This document shows, piece after piece, positions 1 to 8,296 of a DNA stretch of 64,000 nt. The notes beneath the pieces were generated by a model. That model was not told the origin of the DNA, did no database searches, and saw only the letters and a program-made list of their open reading frames with translations. The position numbers were made by a program, and so were the translations under genes. This DNA comes from RPRB01 sp035519675 (GTDB lineage Bacteria > Myxococcota > Myxococcia > Myxococcales > Myxococcaceae). The stretch spans positions 62,001 through 126,000 of the forward strand of contig DATIWB010000023.1 of assembly GCA_035519675.1 (NCBI GenBank), given 5' to 3'. Every line of letters starts with the position of its first letter. The stretch's first letter is position 1.

Positions 1-390
1 GCTTGCGGCAGCGACAAGCTCAACCCCGCGTTCGCCGGTCTGTGGAACGGGGCGGCCACGCTCACCATGGGCACGTTCTCGTCGACCGACGACAACGTCC
101 AGGTGACCATCATCCTCCCCTCCGAGAGCACGCTCACCATCGCCCCGGTCTGCCCGGAGAACACCGGGAGCATCACCGCCAGCGGCAACGGGGACAGCGC
201 CTCGTGGGCCGGAACGGTGGCCTGCCAGCCCGTCGCCATCGCCTCCTGCGCGGCGGTGACGGTGACCCTCACCAGTGGTACCGGCACCCTCAGCTCGGAC
301 GGGAAGACGCTGACCGCCAAGGCCTCCGGAACGGCCGCCGGCTGCTCGCAGTCTCAGCCATTCGCCTGGCAGTTCGTCGGCACCAAGTGA
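1..390 (+). CDS. Lipoprotein, 3' part (start lies before the window)
   Basis: Frame 1 is open from the first base to a TGA at 388-390. The first visible residues are A-C-G-S-D, which looks like the end of a lipobox, with the Cys at bases 4-6 as the probable lipidated residue. Only the end of the signal peptide is missing. The mature part is about 128 residues, rich in Thr, Ser, Ala and Gly, with several Cys (for example P-V-C, A-C-Q-P, A-S-C, G-C-S) that could form disulfides, and it reads as an all-beta secreted domain. An internal ATG at 67 is not the start. No family was recognised. The next gene is convergent, 63 bases away. Confidence 0.7.
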   Translation, partial: ACGSDKLNPAFAGLWNGAATLTMGTFSSTDDNVQVTIILPSESTLTIAPVCPENTGSITASGNGDSASWAGTVACQPVAIASCAAVTVTLTSGTGTLSSDGKTLTAKASGTAAGCSQSQPFAWQFVGTK

Positions 391-453
391 GGCTTCGCCG
401 GGAGCCGCCCCGGGCCGCCTGCGGCCTGGCCGGGGCGGCCGGGTCGCTCGAGC

Positions 454-1296
454 TCAGCGCCGGGAGACGACCAGCTCCAGGTACTTCGAGGGAATCACCA
501 CCGTCCCGTCGTCGGCGCGGTTGAACCGCCCGATGAGGTCGGTCAGCTCGGCGGTGAAGGTCGCGGCCTTCTCCCGGGGAAGCGCCGCATAGAGCTTGTG
601 GATCGGCCCGTAGTAGGTCCGGAACACGTCGATGAAGTGCTCGGCCGACAGATAGCGAAAGCTGAACTCGCGGTGCACGGAGCGGACCGCTGCCGCGGCG
701 CCGTGGAAGAGCTGCTCGCAGTGCGTGGCGGTGCCCCAGAGGGCGGGCGACTGGAGGCCGGCGGGCGGCGGGCTGCTGCGGCCCACCAGCGCAAAGACCT
801 GGCCGATGAAGCCGTCGGGCGTCCAGCTGGCGACTCCGATCTTCCCGCCCGGACGCACCACCCGGGTCAGCTCTCGGGCCGCCCGAGCGTGGTCCGGGGT
901 GAACATCACCCCGAAGGTGGAGATCGCCGCGTCGAACCGAGCGTCGGCAAAGGGCAGCGCCTCGGCATCCCCCTCGACGAAGGCGATGTCCAGCCGCTCG
1001 GCCCGGGCGCGCTCCTCGGCGCGGACCAGGAGCGAGGGCACGTAGTCCAGGCCGGTCACCTTGCAGTACCGCCGCGCCGCGGCGAGGGTCGCAGTGCCGT
1101 TGCCGCAGGCCACGTCCAGCACGGCCTGGCCGGCGCGCAGGTCGACCGCCTCGCACAGCGACTCGGCGACCAGGGCCAGGGTGGTGCCGACGACGGCGTA
1201 ATCGCCGCTGGCCCAGGTCGCCTGCTGGCGCGACTTGATGGCCTCGAGATCGGGCGGGGGTGTCGGGGAACTGTGCTTGGCAGAGACGGTGGTCAC
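454..1296 (-). CDS. Class I SAM-dependent methyltransferase (Methyltransf_11 type)
   Basis: About 280 residues. The SAM-binding motif I is clear (D-V-A-C-G-N-G-T-A, residues 61-69), followed by an acidic residue at the end of the next strand (G-L-D-Y) and the motif around E-G-D-A-E-A-L-P-F. I chose the GTG at 1296 because an AGGAG sits 8 bases upstream. The frame stays open to 1383 but that stretch is low-complexity and would overlap the divergent regulator. The substrate is not evident; UbiE-like small-molecule methylation is the usual role of this fold. It is divergent from an AraC-type regulator, 110 bases away, which may control it. Confidence 0.82.
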   Translation of the reverse strand: MTTVSAKHSSPTPPPDLEAIKSRQQATWASGDYAVVGTTLALVAESLCEAVDLRAGQAVLDVACGNGTATLAAARRYCKVTGLDYVPSLLVRAEERARAERLDIAFVEGDAEALPFADARFDAAISTFGVMFTPDHARAARELTRVVRPGGKIGVASWTPDGFIGQVFALVGRSSPPPAGLQSPALWGTATHCEQLFHGAAAAVRSVHREFSFRYLSAEHFIDVFRTYYGPIHKLYAALPREKAATFTAELTDLIGRFNRADDGTVVIPSKYLELVVSRR

Positions 1297-1406
1297 GAGA
1301 CGAGCTCCTGGGGTAATTGGGACGGCGTTGCAGGGTTCTGGATGCCTCCGCCGCCCGGGCCGCACTTGACTGGCACTCCGCATCTCTTGCTCCTTCGTCC
1401 GCGCCG

Positions 1407-2399
1407 ATGAGCATCGACGTCCTCTCGGACGTGTTGCGGGCGGTCCGGTTGACCGGTGCGGTCTACTTCTCGGTCGAGGCCTCCGCCCCCTTCGCCGCCG
1501 AGGCGCTCCCGGCGCAGGAGGTGGCGCCGCACGTGCTCCCCGGGTCCGAGCACGTGCTCGAGTACCACCTCGTCACCGGAGGCAGCTGCTGGGGCGGCAT
1601 CGTGGGCGAGGAGCCGGTTCTCCTGCACGAGGGGGACGTCATCGCCTTTCCCCAGGGCGACCCCCACGTGCTGTCCAGCAGCCCGGGGATGCGCGGCCGG
1701 CCCTCGCTCGAGGACTACCGCCGCCCGGCCGGGAGTCACCTTCCGTTCCTGATGCGCGAGGGCGGCGGCGGCGCGCACACCCAGATGGTCTGCGCCTTCG
1801 TGGGGTGCGACGCCCGGCCCTTCAATCCGCTGCTGGCGACGCTCCCACGCACGCTCCGGGTGAGTACCCGCGAGGCCGGGGGATGGCTGCAGACGCTGGC
1901 CCGGCTCGCAGTCACCGAATCCTCCGGCGCGCGGACCGGAAGTGAGTGCGTGCTGGCCCGCGCCAGCGAGCTGATGTTCGTGGAGGTCATCCGCCGCCAC
2001 GTGGCCGGGCTCCCGCCGGAACAGACCGGGTGGCTCGCGGGACTGCGCGACCCGTTCGTCGGTCGAGCCCTGGCGGCTCTGCACGACCGGCCGGCGGAGC
2101 CGTGGACGGTGGAGTCGCTGGCGAAGGAGGCGGCTCTGTCGCGTTCGGCCCTCGCCGAGCGGTTCACCCAGCTGGCCGGTGAGGCGCCGATGCAGTACCT
2201 GACCCGCTGGCGAATGCAGCTGGCAGCGACGCTGCTCCGCTCGCGGAACGTCAGCGTGTTCGAGGCGGCGGTGGAGGTCGGTTACGCATCGGAGGCCGCG
2301 TTCAGCCGGGCGTTCAAGAAGGTGGTGGGCATTCCCCCCGCTGCCTGGCGGGAGGGGCGCCGGAGCACGCCGGCCACATCGAGCGCAGGAGCCCGTTGA
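1407..2399 (+). CDS. AraC-family transcriptional regulator with cupin-type N-terminal domain
   Basis: About 330 residues starting M-S-I-D-V-L-S-D-V-L-R, the usual opening of AraC regulators with an N-terminal cupin sensor. The cupin part covers roughly residues 1-190 (E-G-D-V-I-A-F-P and a G-D-P-H motif). The C-terminal 100 residues hold the two helix-turn-helix units: one around S-R-S-A-L-A-E-R-F, a linker with M-Q-Y-L-T-R-W-R-M, and one around V-G-Y-A-S-E-A-A-F-S-R-A-F-K. The upstream in-frame ATG at 1317 is less likely because it lies in the promoter gap. It probably controls the divergent methyltransferase; the ligand is unknown. Confidence 0.88.
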   Translation: MSIDVLSDVLRAVRLTGAVYFSVEASAPFAAEALPAQEVAPHVLPGSEHVLEYHLVTGGSCWGGIVGEEPVLLHEGDVIAFPQGDPHVLSSSPGMRGRPSLEDYRRPAGSHLPFLMREGGGGAHTQMVCAFVGCDARPFNPLLATLPRTLRVSTREAGGWLQTLARLAVTESSGARTGSECVLARASELMFVEVIRRHVAGLPPEQTGWLAGLRDPFVGRALAALHDRPAEPWTVESLAKEAALSRSALAERFTQLAGEAPMQYLTRWRMQLAATLLRSRNVSVFEAAVEVGYASEAAFSRAFKKVVGIPPAAWREGRRSTPATSSAGAR

Positions 2400-2420
2400 A
2401 GGCCAGCTGAGCGTTCTTCG

Positions 2421-2496
<76 letters not shown>

Positions 2497-2593
2497 AGTC
2501 GTGCACCGTAGAGAACACGAGGGCTCGGGCTGCGTCAAGGTTTGCCACGGCTGTGCTGGCGAGGAGGTGCGCGGGTGATGGACCCTGGGTCGC

Positions 2594-3109
2594 ATGATCC
2601 ACGACGCCACCGAGGCCGACGTCCCGGCGATCCTCGCCATCTACAACGACGTGCTCTCCACCTCGACGGCCATCTTCTCCGAGACGCCGACGACGCTGGA
2701 GGACCGGCTGCAGTGGTTCCGGGCGCGGCGGGAGCTCGGCTATCCGGTCCTGGTCGCATTCGACGACTCCGGGGTCCTGGGGTTCGGCAGCTTCGGCGAC
2801 TTCCGGAGCTGGCCCGGGTACCGACACACCGTGGAGCACAGCGTCCACGTCCGGGCGGATGTCCGCGGTCGAGGCGTGGGCAGCGCCCTGCTGCGGGTGC
2901 TCCTCTTCCGCGCTGCCACCCTCGGAAAGCACGTGATGGTCGCCGGCGTGGACGCGGACAACGACGCCTCCATTCGCCTGCACCAGCGATTCGGCTTTCA
3001 GCGCGCCGGGACGCTCCACCAGGTGGGCTGCAAGTTTGGCCGCTGGCTCGACCTCACGTTCCTCGAGCGCGTCCTCGACGAGCGCGTCACCCCCCAGGCG
3101 ACCCGCTGA
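2594..3109 (+). CDS. GNAT N-acetyltransferase, phosphinothricin/methionine-derivative type
   Basis: 171 residues, the full size of the Pat/MnaT branch of GNAT enzymes, which transfer acetyl from acetyl-CoA to an amino group of amino-acid analogues. The acetyl-CoA pyrophosphate loop is R-G-R-G-V-G-S-A at residues 91-98. The start I-H-D-A-T-E-A-D and the later D-A-D-N-D-A-S-I and F-G-F-Q-R-A-G-T-L-H-Q-V-G segments are typical of this branch, as is the final W-L-D-L-T-F-L-E. The substrate cannot be read from sequence. It stands alone between tRNA-Pro and a convergent small gene. Confidence 0.86.
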   Translation: MIHDATEADVPAILAIYNDVLSTSTAIFSETPTTLEDRLQWFRARRELGYPVLVAFDDSGVLGFGSFGDFRSWPGYRHTVEHSVHVRADVRGRGVGSALLRVLLFRAATLGKHVMVAGVDADNDASIRLHQRFGFQRAGTLHQVGCKFGRWLDLTFLERVLDERVTPQATR

Positions 3110-3130
3110 AGGCGAGCCCGACCCGAGGAC

Positions 3131-3424
3131 TCAGGCCCGCTCGCGGCCCGGCCGCCAGGGCGCCTCGACCAGCCCGCGCGAGACGCTCCCCTCCGGCAGC
3201 TGGTTGAGCTGGGCCTTCAGCGCCCGGACCTCGTCCTCGAGCTCCGACAGACGGCGGAGGAGCTGCGGATCCCCTACCCCGCGCGCGGTCCGGTACTCGA
3301 GCAGGGCCCGCATCGTGGGCTTCACCGCCAGCCGCCAGGCGATCGCCGCGGTCAGGAGCAGCGTCGAGGCACCGACGAACATGGTTCCGACGATGGACGC
3401 CAGGTCGCTGGGATCGAAGGGCAT
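3131..3424 (-). CDS. Small membrane protein with C-terminal coiled coil
   Basis: 97 residues. One hydrophobic segment (about residues 10-32) is followed by a charged helix with heptad-like spacing (L-L-R-R-L-S-E-L-E-D-E-V-R-A-L-K-A-Q-L), about residues 55-75. This suggests one membrane anchor with a cytoplasmic coiled coil for self-association. No family recognised; layout resembles small PspB-like or YneF-like proteins but without sequence identity I would rely on. It ends 21 bases from the convergent GNAT gene. Confidence 0.6.
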   Translation of the reverse strand: MPFDPSDLASIVGTMFVGASTLLLTAAIAWRLAVKPTMRALLEYRTARGVGDPQLLRRLSELEDEVRALKAQLNQLPEGSVSRGLVEAPWRPGRERA

Positions 3425-3558
3425 GGGAACCTCCGGGGTGGGCCGTCCGGGGCACTACGGCCTGAGAGGGCGGCGATTGCCCCGCCCGTCACGGTCGGCC
3501 GCCTCAGAACTCGTACGCCGTGGCCAGACAGCTTGCGACCGGGGGTGCCGGCGATGGC

Positions 3559-4155
3559 TTATCGGGATGCGGACGAGCGCTCCAGCGCCGCGAGCTCGGG
3601 CTGGAGCGCGTCCAGCGCGCGGGCCCGATGGGAGACTCGCCCCTTCTCCTCGAGAGTGAGCTCGGCCATCGTCCGCCCGAGCTCCGGAAGGAGGAACACC
3701 GGGTCGTACCCGAAGCCTCCGCTCCCGCGAGGGGAGCGGAGGATGGTCCCCCGACAGTCCCCGCGCGCGAACCGCACCTCGCCGTCCGGCGAGGCGAGCA
3801 CCAGGACACAGCGGAACGACGCGCCGCGCTCGCCGTCGCCCACGCCCTCGAGCTCGTGGAGGAGCTTCTGCACCCGGGCCGCGTCCGGTCCGGGCGCGTA
3901 CCGGGCGGACCGGACACCGGGCGCTCCGCCGAGCGCGTCGACGAAGAGGCCCGAGTCGTCCGCCACGCTCCACAGCCCCGTACCTCGCGCGGCGGCCAGG
4001 GCCTTCAGCCGCGCATTGCCCTCGAGCGTGTCCTCGGTCTCCTCGACCTCCGGCATCGGCGGGATGTCGTCCAGCGACACCACGTCCAGCCCGCGGACCC
4101 GGGCCCGGACCTCGCGGAGCTTCCCGGCGTTCCGGGTGGCGACCAGCAGCCTCAT
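3559..4155 (-). CDS. rdgB: XTP/dITP diphosphatase (Ham1/RdgB family)
   Basis: 198 residues, normal for the family. It hydrolyses ITP, dITP and XTP to monophosphates so that deaminated purines stay out of DNA and RNA. The N-terminal nucleotide loop (A-T-R-N-A-G-K, residues 5-11), V-A-D-D-S-G-L near residue 68, G-G-F-G-Y-D-P-V-F and the final S-H-R-A-R-A-L motif are all present. The ATG overlaps the stop of rph by 4 bases (ATGA), so the two are translated as a pair, an arrangement common in bacteria. Confidence 0.95.
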   Translation of the reverse strand: MRLLVATRNAGKLREVRARVRGLDVVSLDDIPPMPEVEETEDTLEGNARLKALAAARGTGLWSVADDSGLFVDALGGAPGVRSARYAPGPDAARVQKLLHELEGVGDGERGASFRCVLVLASPDGEVRFARGDCRGTILRSPRGSGGFGYDPVFLLPELGRTMAELTLEEKGRVSHRARALDALQPELAALERSSASR

Positions 4156-4868
4156 CCGCCCAGCGCACGGCGCTGCGCGTCGACCAGCCGCGCCACCCCG
4201 GACAGACCGGCGTCGATCAGCGCGTCGAGCTCGGCGCGGGCGAAGGAGCCCTTCTCCGCCGTGCCCTGCACCTCCACCAGCTTGCCCTCGCCGGTGGCGA
4301 CCACGTTCATGTCCACCTCGGCGGCGCTGTCCTCCTCGTAGTCCAGGTCGGTCACGATCGTTCCCTTCACGATGCCCACCGAGACTGCGGCCACCGGCAC
4401 CATCTTCGGCACGCTGGAGAGGAGCTTCCGGCCCTGGAGGTTCCGGGCCGCCTGGGCCAGGGCCACGTAGGCCGCGGTGATGGAGGCGCAGCGCGTGCCG
4501 CCGTCGGCCTCGATGACGTCGCAGTCCAGGGTGAAGGTCCGCGGCCCGAGCTGGGTCAGCTCGACCGAGGCCCGGAGCGCGCGCCCGATGAGGCGCTGGA
4601 TCTCCTGCGTCCGGCCGCTCTGCTTCCCCTTCGCCGCCTCGCGCGCCGTGCGGGTGTTGGTGCTCCGGGGGAGCATCCCGTACTCGGCCGTCACCCAGCC
4701 GCTGTTCTTCCCCAGGAGGTGGGGTGGAACGCGCTCCTCGACGGAGCAGGTGACGCGGACCCAGGTGTGGCCGAGACGGACCTCGGCCGAACCCTCGGCG
4801 TGCCGCGAGATGCCCGGGGTGATGGTGAGCGGACGGAGATCGAGCGGGCCACGGTCGAAGGAACGCAT
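4152..4868 (-). CDS. rph: Ribonuclease PH
   Basis: 238 residues, full length. RNase PH is a phosphate-dependent 3'-5' exonuclease that trims tRNA 3' ends. The opening M-R-S-F-D-R-G, the T-E-Y-like segment followed by M-L-P-R-S-T-N-T-R, the Q-E-I-Q-R-L-I-G-R-A-L-R motif and the phosphate-binding D-G-G-T-R-C-A-S-I-T are as expected. First gene of the rph-rdgB pair. About 125 bases separate it from the upstream amidase gene, where its promoter may lie. Confidence 0.96.
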   Translation of the reverse strand: MRSFDRGPLDLRPLTITPGISRHAEGSAEVRLGHTWVRVTCSVEERVPPHLLGKNSGWVTAEYGMLPRSTNTRTAREAAKGKQSGRTQEIQRLIGRALRASVELTQLGPRTFTLDCDVIEADGGTRCASITAAYVALAQAARNLQGRKLLSSVPKMVPVAAVSVGIVKGTIVTDLDYEEDSAAEVDMNVVATGEGKLVEVQGTAEKGSFARAELDALIDAGLSGVARLVDAQRRALGG

Positions 4869-4993
4869 GCGGAAGGTGTGGGCTTATCAAGGCTGGAGAG
4901 GCGACACCAACCCGGTGATCAGCACCGCTGGTGGGCATCGACAGCGCGTCGTGGAGGCACTCCACCGCGCTCACCGCGCCGGAGGCCAGGGGC

Positions 4994-5782
4994 TCAGGGT
5001 GGTTCGGTCGACGCTACCGGGCGGCGATCCCGCGCGGTCACCTGGGCCAGGAAGGCCCGGAGCCCGTCGGCGATGGCCTGGGCGATGCGGTCCCGGTACT
5101 CGGGGCGGGAGAGCTTCCGGCTCTCCTCGGGGTGGGAGATGAACCCGAACTCCACCAGCACCGCCGGGGCCTCTACCCCGGTGAGGACGTAGAACGGCGC
5201 CTGCTGCACCCCGTGGTCGTTCCCGCCCGAGGCGGCGACCAGGCGAGAATGAATGGCGTAGGCCAGCCGCGCACTGTCGGCGTGGGCCTCGCTCCGCCGA
5301 AGGTCGGAGAGGATGAAGGCCAGGGTGTCGGTGGGCTCGGGCGCGCCGGCCCCGGCCGAGTCCGCGTTCTCCAGCTCCGCCACCCGGCGGGCGTCCTCCC
5401 CCGAGGCGCTGGCGGAGAGGAAGAAGGTCTGCACCCCCTCGAGCTTCGCCCGGAGCCTCCGGGTGGGCATCGAGTTCAGGTGCAAGGAGACGAAGACGGC
5501 GGGCCGCGCCTGGTTGGCGAAGGTGACCCGATCGGCGAGCGCCAGCTGCACGTCCTGCTCGCGGGTGAGGAGCACCTCCACGCCCTCGCGCTCCAGCGCG
5601 GCCTTGAGCCGGCGAGCGACGTCGAGCGACAAGGCCTTCTCCAGCTGCCCGTCGGGGCCGATCGCCCCCTCCTGGGCGCCCCCGTGGCCCGGGTCGAGCA
5701 CCACGCGCGGCCGGGCAGCCGGTGCGGCGGCGACGAGCAGCGCGGTGCAGAGCGCCAGGGCGGAGGACATCCGCCCCGGCAT
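4994..5782 (-). CDS. Exported N-acetylmuramoyl-L-alanine amidase (Amidase_3/AmiC family)
   Basis: About 262 residues with an N-terminal signal peptide (A-L-A-L-C-T-A-L-L-V-A-A-A-P-A-A). The Zn amidase core follows directly: D-P-G-H-G-G with the first His ligand, an E in L-E-K-A-L-S-L, S-L-H-L-N with a second His, and V-E-F-G-F-I-S-H with the catalytic Glu. It should cleave the amide bond between MurNAc and the stem peptide in the periplasm, in cell separation or wall turnover. There is no separate AMIN or peptidoglycan-binding domain, so this is a minimal form. A second in-frame ATG at 5770 is possible. Confidence 0.9.
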   Translation of the reverse strand: MPGRMSSALALCTALLVAAAPAARPRVVLDPGHGGAQEGAIGPDGQLEKALSLDVARRLKAALEREGVEVLLTREQDVQLALADRVTFANQARPAVFVSLHLNSMPTRRLRAKLEGVQTFFLSASASGEDARRVAELENADSAGAGAPEPTDTLAFILSDLRRSEAHADSARLAYAIHSRLVAASGGNDHGVQQAPFYVLTGVEAPAVLVEFGFISHPEESRKLSRPEYRDRIAQAIADGLRAFLAQVTARDRRPVASTEPP

Positions 5783-5805
5783 GTTACTGCAACGACGACC
5801 AGGGC

Positions 5806-6201
5806 CTACTTGAGGGTGCTGGTCGTCCCGTCCGGACCGGTCTTCTCGTGCTTCACCACGTTGCCCTGGGAGTCCTTCTCGATCGTCTCCCTGGTCTCGG
5901 AGCTGCGATCGGCGGCGGTGCCCGGAGCGTCGTGCTTCGCCTTCTTCTCCACCTTGGTGGTGGTGCCACCCATCGAGTTCTTGTCGGTGTCCTTGGTGTA
6001 GGTGCTGGTATCCGTCGTGGCGTTGGCAGCGCCTGCCGGGTCGGTCTTCGACTTCTTCTCCGTCTTCACCGAGCTCGTCCCGTCAGCGTTCTTCTTGACG
6101 GTGGTCTTGCTCTCGGTGGTCTTGGTGAGGTCGTCCGCCCGCGCGGTGCCCACCAGGGCCAGCGCCATCGCCGCCGTCATTCCGATGATCAGTCGCTTCA
6201 T
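5806..6201 (-). CDS. Small exported Lys/Thr/Asp-rich repetitive protein
   Basis: 131 residues. A clear signal peptide (M-K-R-L-I-I-G-M-T-A-A-M-A-L-A-L) ends near A-R-A-D-D. The mature part is almost free of hydrophobic residues and consists of loosely repeated T/K/D/S stretches such as K-T-T-V-K-K, V-K-T-E-K-K-S-K-T and T-K-V-E-K-K-A-K, so it is probably disordered in the periplasm. Unlike its neighbours it is Lys-rich and less Arg/Ala biased. A GAGGAG lies just upstream of the start. No family recognised. Confidence 0.65.
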   Translation of the reverse strand: MKRLIIGMTAAMALALVGTARADDLTKTTESKTTVKKNADGTSSVKTEKKSKTDPAGAANATTDTSTYTKDTDKNSMGGTTTKVEKKAKHDAPGTAADRSSETRETIEKDSQGNVVKHEKTGPDGTTSTLK

Positions 6202-6266
6202 GCACTCCTCCTCGTGTTCAGGAGCCGTGCAAACTGTTCATCGCTCGCAGGGACGCAAGGCTGGCT

Positions 6267-7316
6267 TCACTCCACGTCAATCCGCGGGAGGCCCCGCGTC
6301 AGCTCCCCGACGACCGCGGCCTCGACCCCTGACCGGGCGAGCGCTCGCTCGGCCTTCGGGAGAGCGGCGCGCGGGACCGCGGCGAGGAGCCCGCCGTTGG
6401 TCTGCGCGTCGGCGAGCACCCAGCGGATGGGCTCGGGCAACCCGCGGGGAAACCGCACGTGCGCGGCGAAGTGCTCGAGGTTGGCGGTGGTCCCACCCGG
6501 CACCACGCCTTGCTCGGCGAGGGCCGGCACGCCGGCGAGGATGGGGATGCGCTCGAGGAAGAGGCGGGCCCGCAGCTTCGCCCCCAGCGCCATCTCCGCG
6601 AGGTGCCCGAGGAGCCCGAATCCGGTGACGTCGGTCAGCGCGTGCACCGGGAAGCGCCCGGAGGCGAAGACCTCGCCCGCGGCGCGGTTGAGCCGGGACA
6701 TGAGCGCGATGACCGCGCGCTCCAGCTCCGGCGAGGCCAGGCCGCGCTTGATGGCGGTGGTGGCGATGCCCGAGCCGAGCGGCTTGGTGAGGAGGAGCAC
6801 GTCCCCGGGTCGACCCCCGGCGTTGGTGAGGATGCGCCGGGGATGCACCACCCCGGTGACCGCCATCCCGTACTTGGGTTCGGGGTCGTCCACCGAGTGC
6901 CCACCGAGGATGGGGATGGCGGCCTCGTCGGCCTTGCTCTGCCCACCCTCGAGGATGCGGGCCAAGGTCTCCATGGGGAGCGTCTGGGTCGGGAAGGCGA
7001 CCAGGTTGAGGGCGAACAGTGGGCGGGCGCCCATCGCCCAGATGTCCGAGAGTGCGTTGGCAGCGGCGATCTCCCCGAAGGCGAAGGGGTCGTCCACCAC
7101 CGGGGGGAAGAAGTCCACGGTGGAGACCACCGCCTGGTCGGCCGACAGACGGTACACCGCGGCGTCGTCGTGCGTGGCGAAGCCCACCAGCGCCCGCGGA
7201 TCCTTCCTGGTCTTCAGGCGGCGCAGGACCTGCGCCAGGTGCGCCGGTCGGAGCTTGGCGGCTCAACCGGCGCAGTGACTGAACTGGGTCAGTCGCCGCG
7301 GCGTCTGTGGGCTCAT
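6267..7316 (-). CDS. selD: Selenide, water dikinase with in-frame UGA selenocysteine (Sec18)
   Basis: SelD makes selenophosphate from selenide and ATP for selenocysteine and selenouridine synthesis. An ordinary ORF would begin at the GTG at 7187 and lack the catalytic loop. Reading on from the ATG at 7316 through a UGA at 7263-7265 gives M-S-P-Q-T-P-R-R-L-T-Q-F-S-H-C-A-G-Sec-A-A-K-L, which is the family's G-(C/Sec)-A-A-K loop with catalytic Sec and Lys in place. Full length is then 349 residues, normal for SelD. Other family motifs: D-D-A-A-V near residue 50, T-V-D-F-F, G-G-H-S-V-D-D, T-D-V-T-G-F-G-L-L-G-H. A SECIS-like hairpin follows the UGA. The start has no strong ribosome site. selA, selB and selC are not in the window. 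Confidence 0.93.
7220..7236 (-). promoter_or_regulatory. SECIS-like hairpin for selD
   Basis: On the minus strand, GGCGCA and TGCGCC form a perfect 6-bp stem around the 5-base loop GGTCC. The loop GG starts 32 bases after the UGA, inside the range seen for bacterial SECIS elements. The tip closely resembles the SelB-binding tip of E. coli fdhF (GCAGGUCUGC). It lies inside the selD coding region. Confidence 0.75.
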
Positions 7317-7336
7317 GGCGCTGTTCTGCCCGGGAT

Positions 7337-8281
7337 TCAGCCGGCGCGCACGTAATCCTTGCGGATGAGCTCCACGATGGCCTCGGCGATGGTCACGTCG
7401 TCGGCCTCCGAGTGGTCCATCACCGCGCGAAGCGTGCCGTGGTTGTGCACCAGCTGCAGCAGATCCATCTGCTCCGGGGTGAGGTCCCGGAGCCGGGGCA
7501 CCAGCGGCCGGCGAAGGAGGAGCGGGGCCTCGGGCAGCGGCAGCTGCGCCTCGACGCGCTTGAACTCGTCGAGCAGCCGCAGCGCGTCCATCAGGAGCGC
7601 CTCGGTGGAGCGATCCAGCTCGACCATGAACTCCTGGCCGTCGGGGGGCTGCAGCTCGAAGTCCCCCTCCTCCCAGGTGATGATCCGGTTGAAGCTCTTC
7701 TGCGGACCGAGCGCGTGGTCGCCGTCCACCACCGCGTAGTACACTCGCCCCTGGCGCAGGTAGATGCGGCCCTCGTGTGCGCCGGTCACCACCAGCACGC
7801 CGTTCTTCTTCGAGGTGTGGAAGAGCTGCAGCAGGTCCGGGAGCGGGATGTCCTCGATCTTCCCGGTCATCGAGGAGGTCTTGCTGGTCTTGGCCGCCTG
7901 GACCTGGGCCGCCTCCTCCAGCCGCTCCCGCATCTCGGCGTCCGAGATGTCCGTCTGGGCGCCCGCCTCGCGCTGGACCAGCTTGAGGATGGAGGTGCCG
8001 ATGAGGATCCGGTCCCCCTCCTTCAGCCGGGCCTGGCGAATCTTTTCCCCGTTGACGAAGGTGCCGTTGGTGCTGCCCAGGTCCTCGATCAGCACCTTGC
8101 CGGGTCCGACGGTGATCTTCGCGTGCTTCCTGCTGACCATGTCCTCGACCAGGACCATGTCCAGCTCGCTCGAGCGCCCGATGGTCACCTGACGGTTCAT
8201 CTTCAGGGGGAACTCGCCCCCCTGGTACTTGCCGGAGATGAACCGGAGGGCCCAGGCCGTGTCGCCGCTCGACGCTGCCAT
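7337..8281 (-). CDS. FHA domain protein with DUF4388 (PATAN-like) domain
   Basis: 314 residues. The FHA domain (about residues 12-105) has the phosphothreonine-binding residues G-R-S (35-37), S-R-K-H (50-53) and S-T-N-G (70-73). The second half (about 140-235) is a DUF4388 domain, beginning M-T-G-K-I-E-D-I-P-L-P-D-L-L-Q-L, an opening seen in many myxobacterial signalling proteins. The C-terminus is helical. It probably links Ser/Thr kinase signalling to a partner protein in the cytoplasm; the partner is unknown. Its stop is 20 bases upstream of the selD start on the same strand side, so co-transcription with selD is possible. Confidence 0.85.
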   Translation of the reverse strand: MAASSGDTAWALRFISGKYQGGEFPLKMNRQVTIGRSSELDMVLVEDMVSRKHAKITVGPGKVLIEDLGSTNGTFVNGEKIRQARLKEGDRILIGTSILKLVQREAGAQTDISDAEMRERLEEAAQVQAAKTSKTSSMTGKIEDIPLPDLLQLFHTSKKNGVLVVTGAHEGRIYLRQGRVYYAVVDGDHALGPQKSFNRIITWEEGDFELQPPDGQEFMVELDRSTEALLMDALRLLDEFKRVEAQLPLPEAPLLLRRPLVPRLRDLTPEQMDLLQLVHNHGTLRAVMDHSEADDVTIAEAIVELIRKDYVRAG

Positions 8282-8296
8282 CTTCGTCAGACCACC

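Noticed and set aside
3..524. A 173-residue ORF at the window start
   Set aside because: It is an Arg/His-rich frame-shifted reading of the lipoprotein gene in frame 1.
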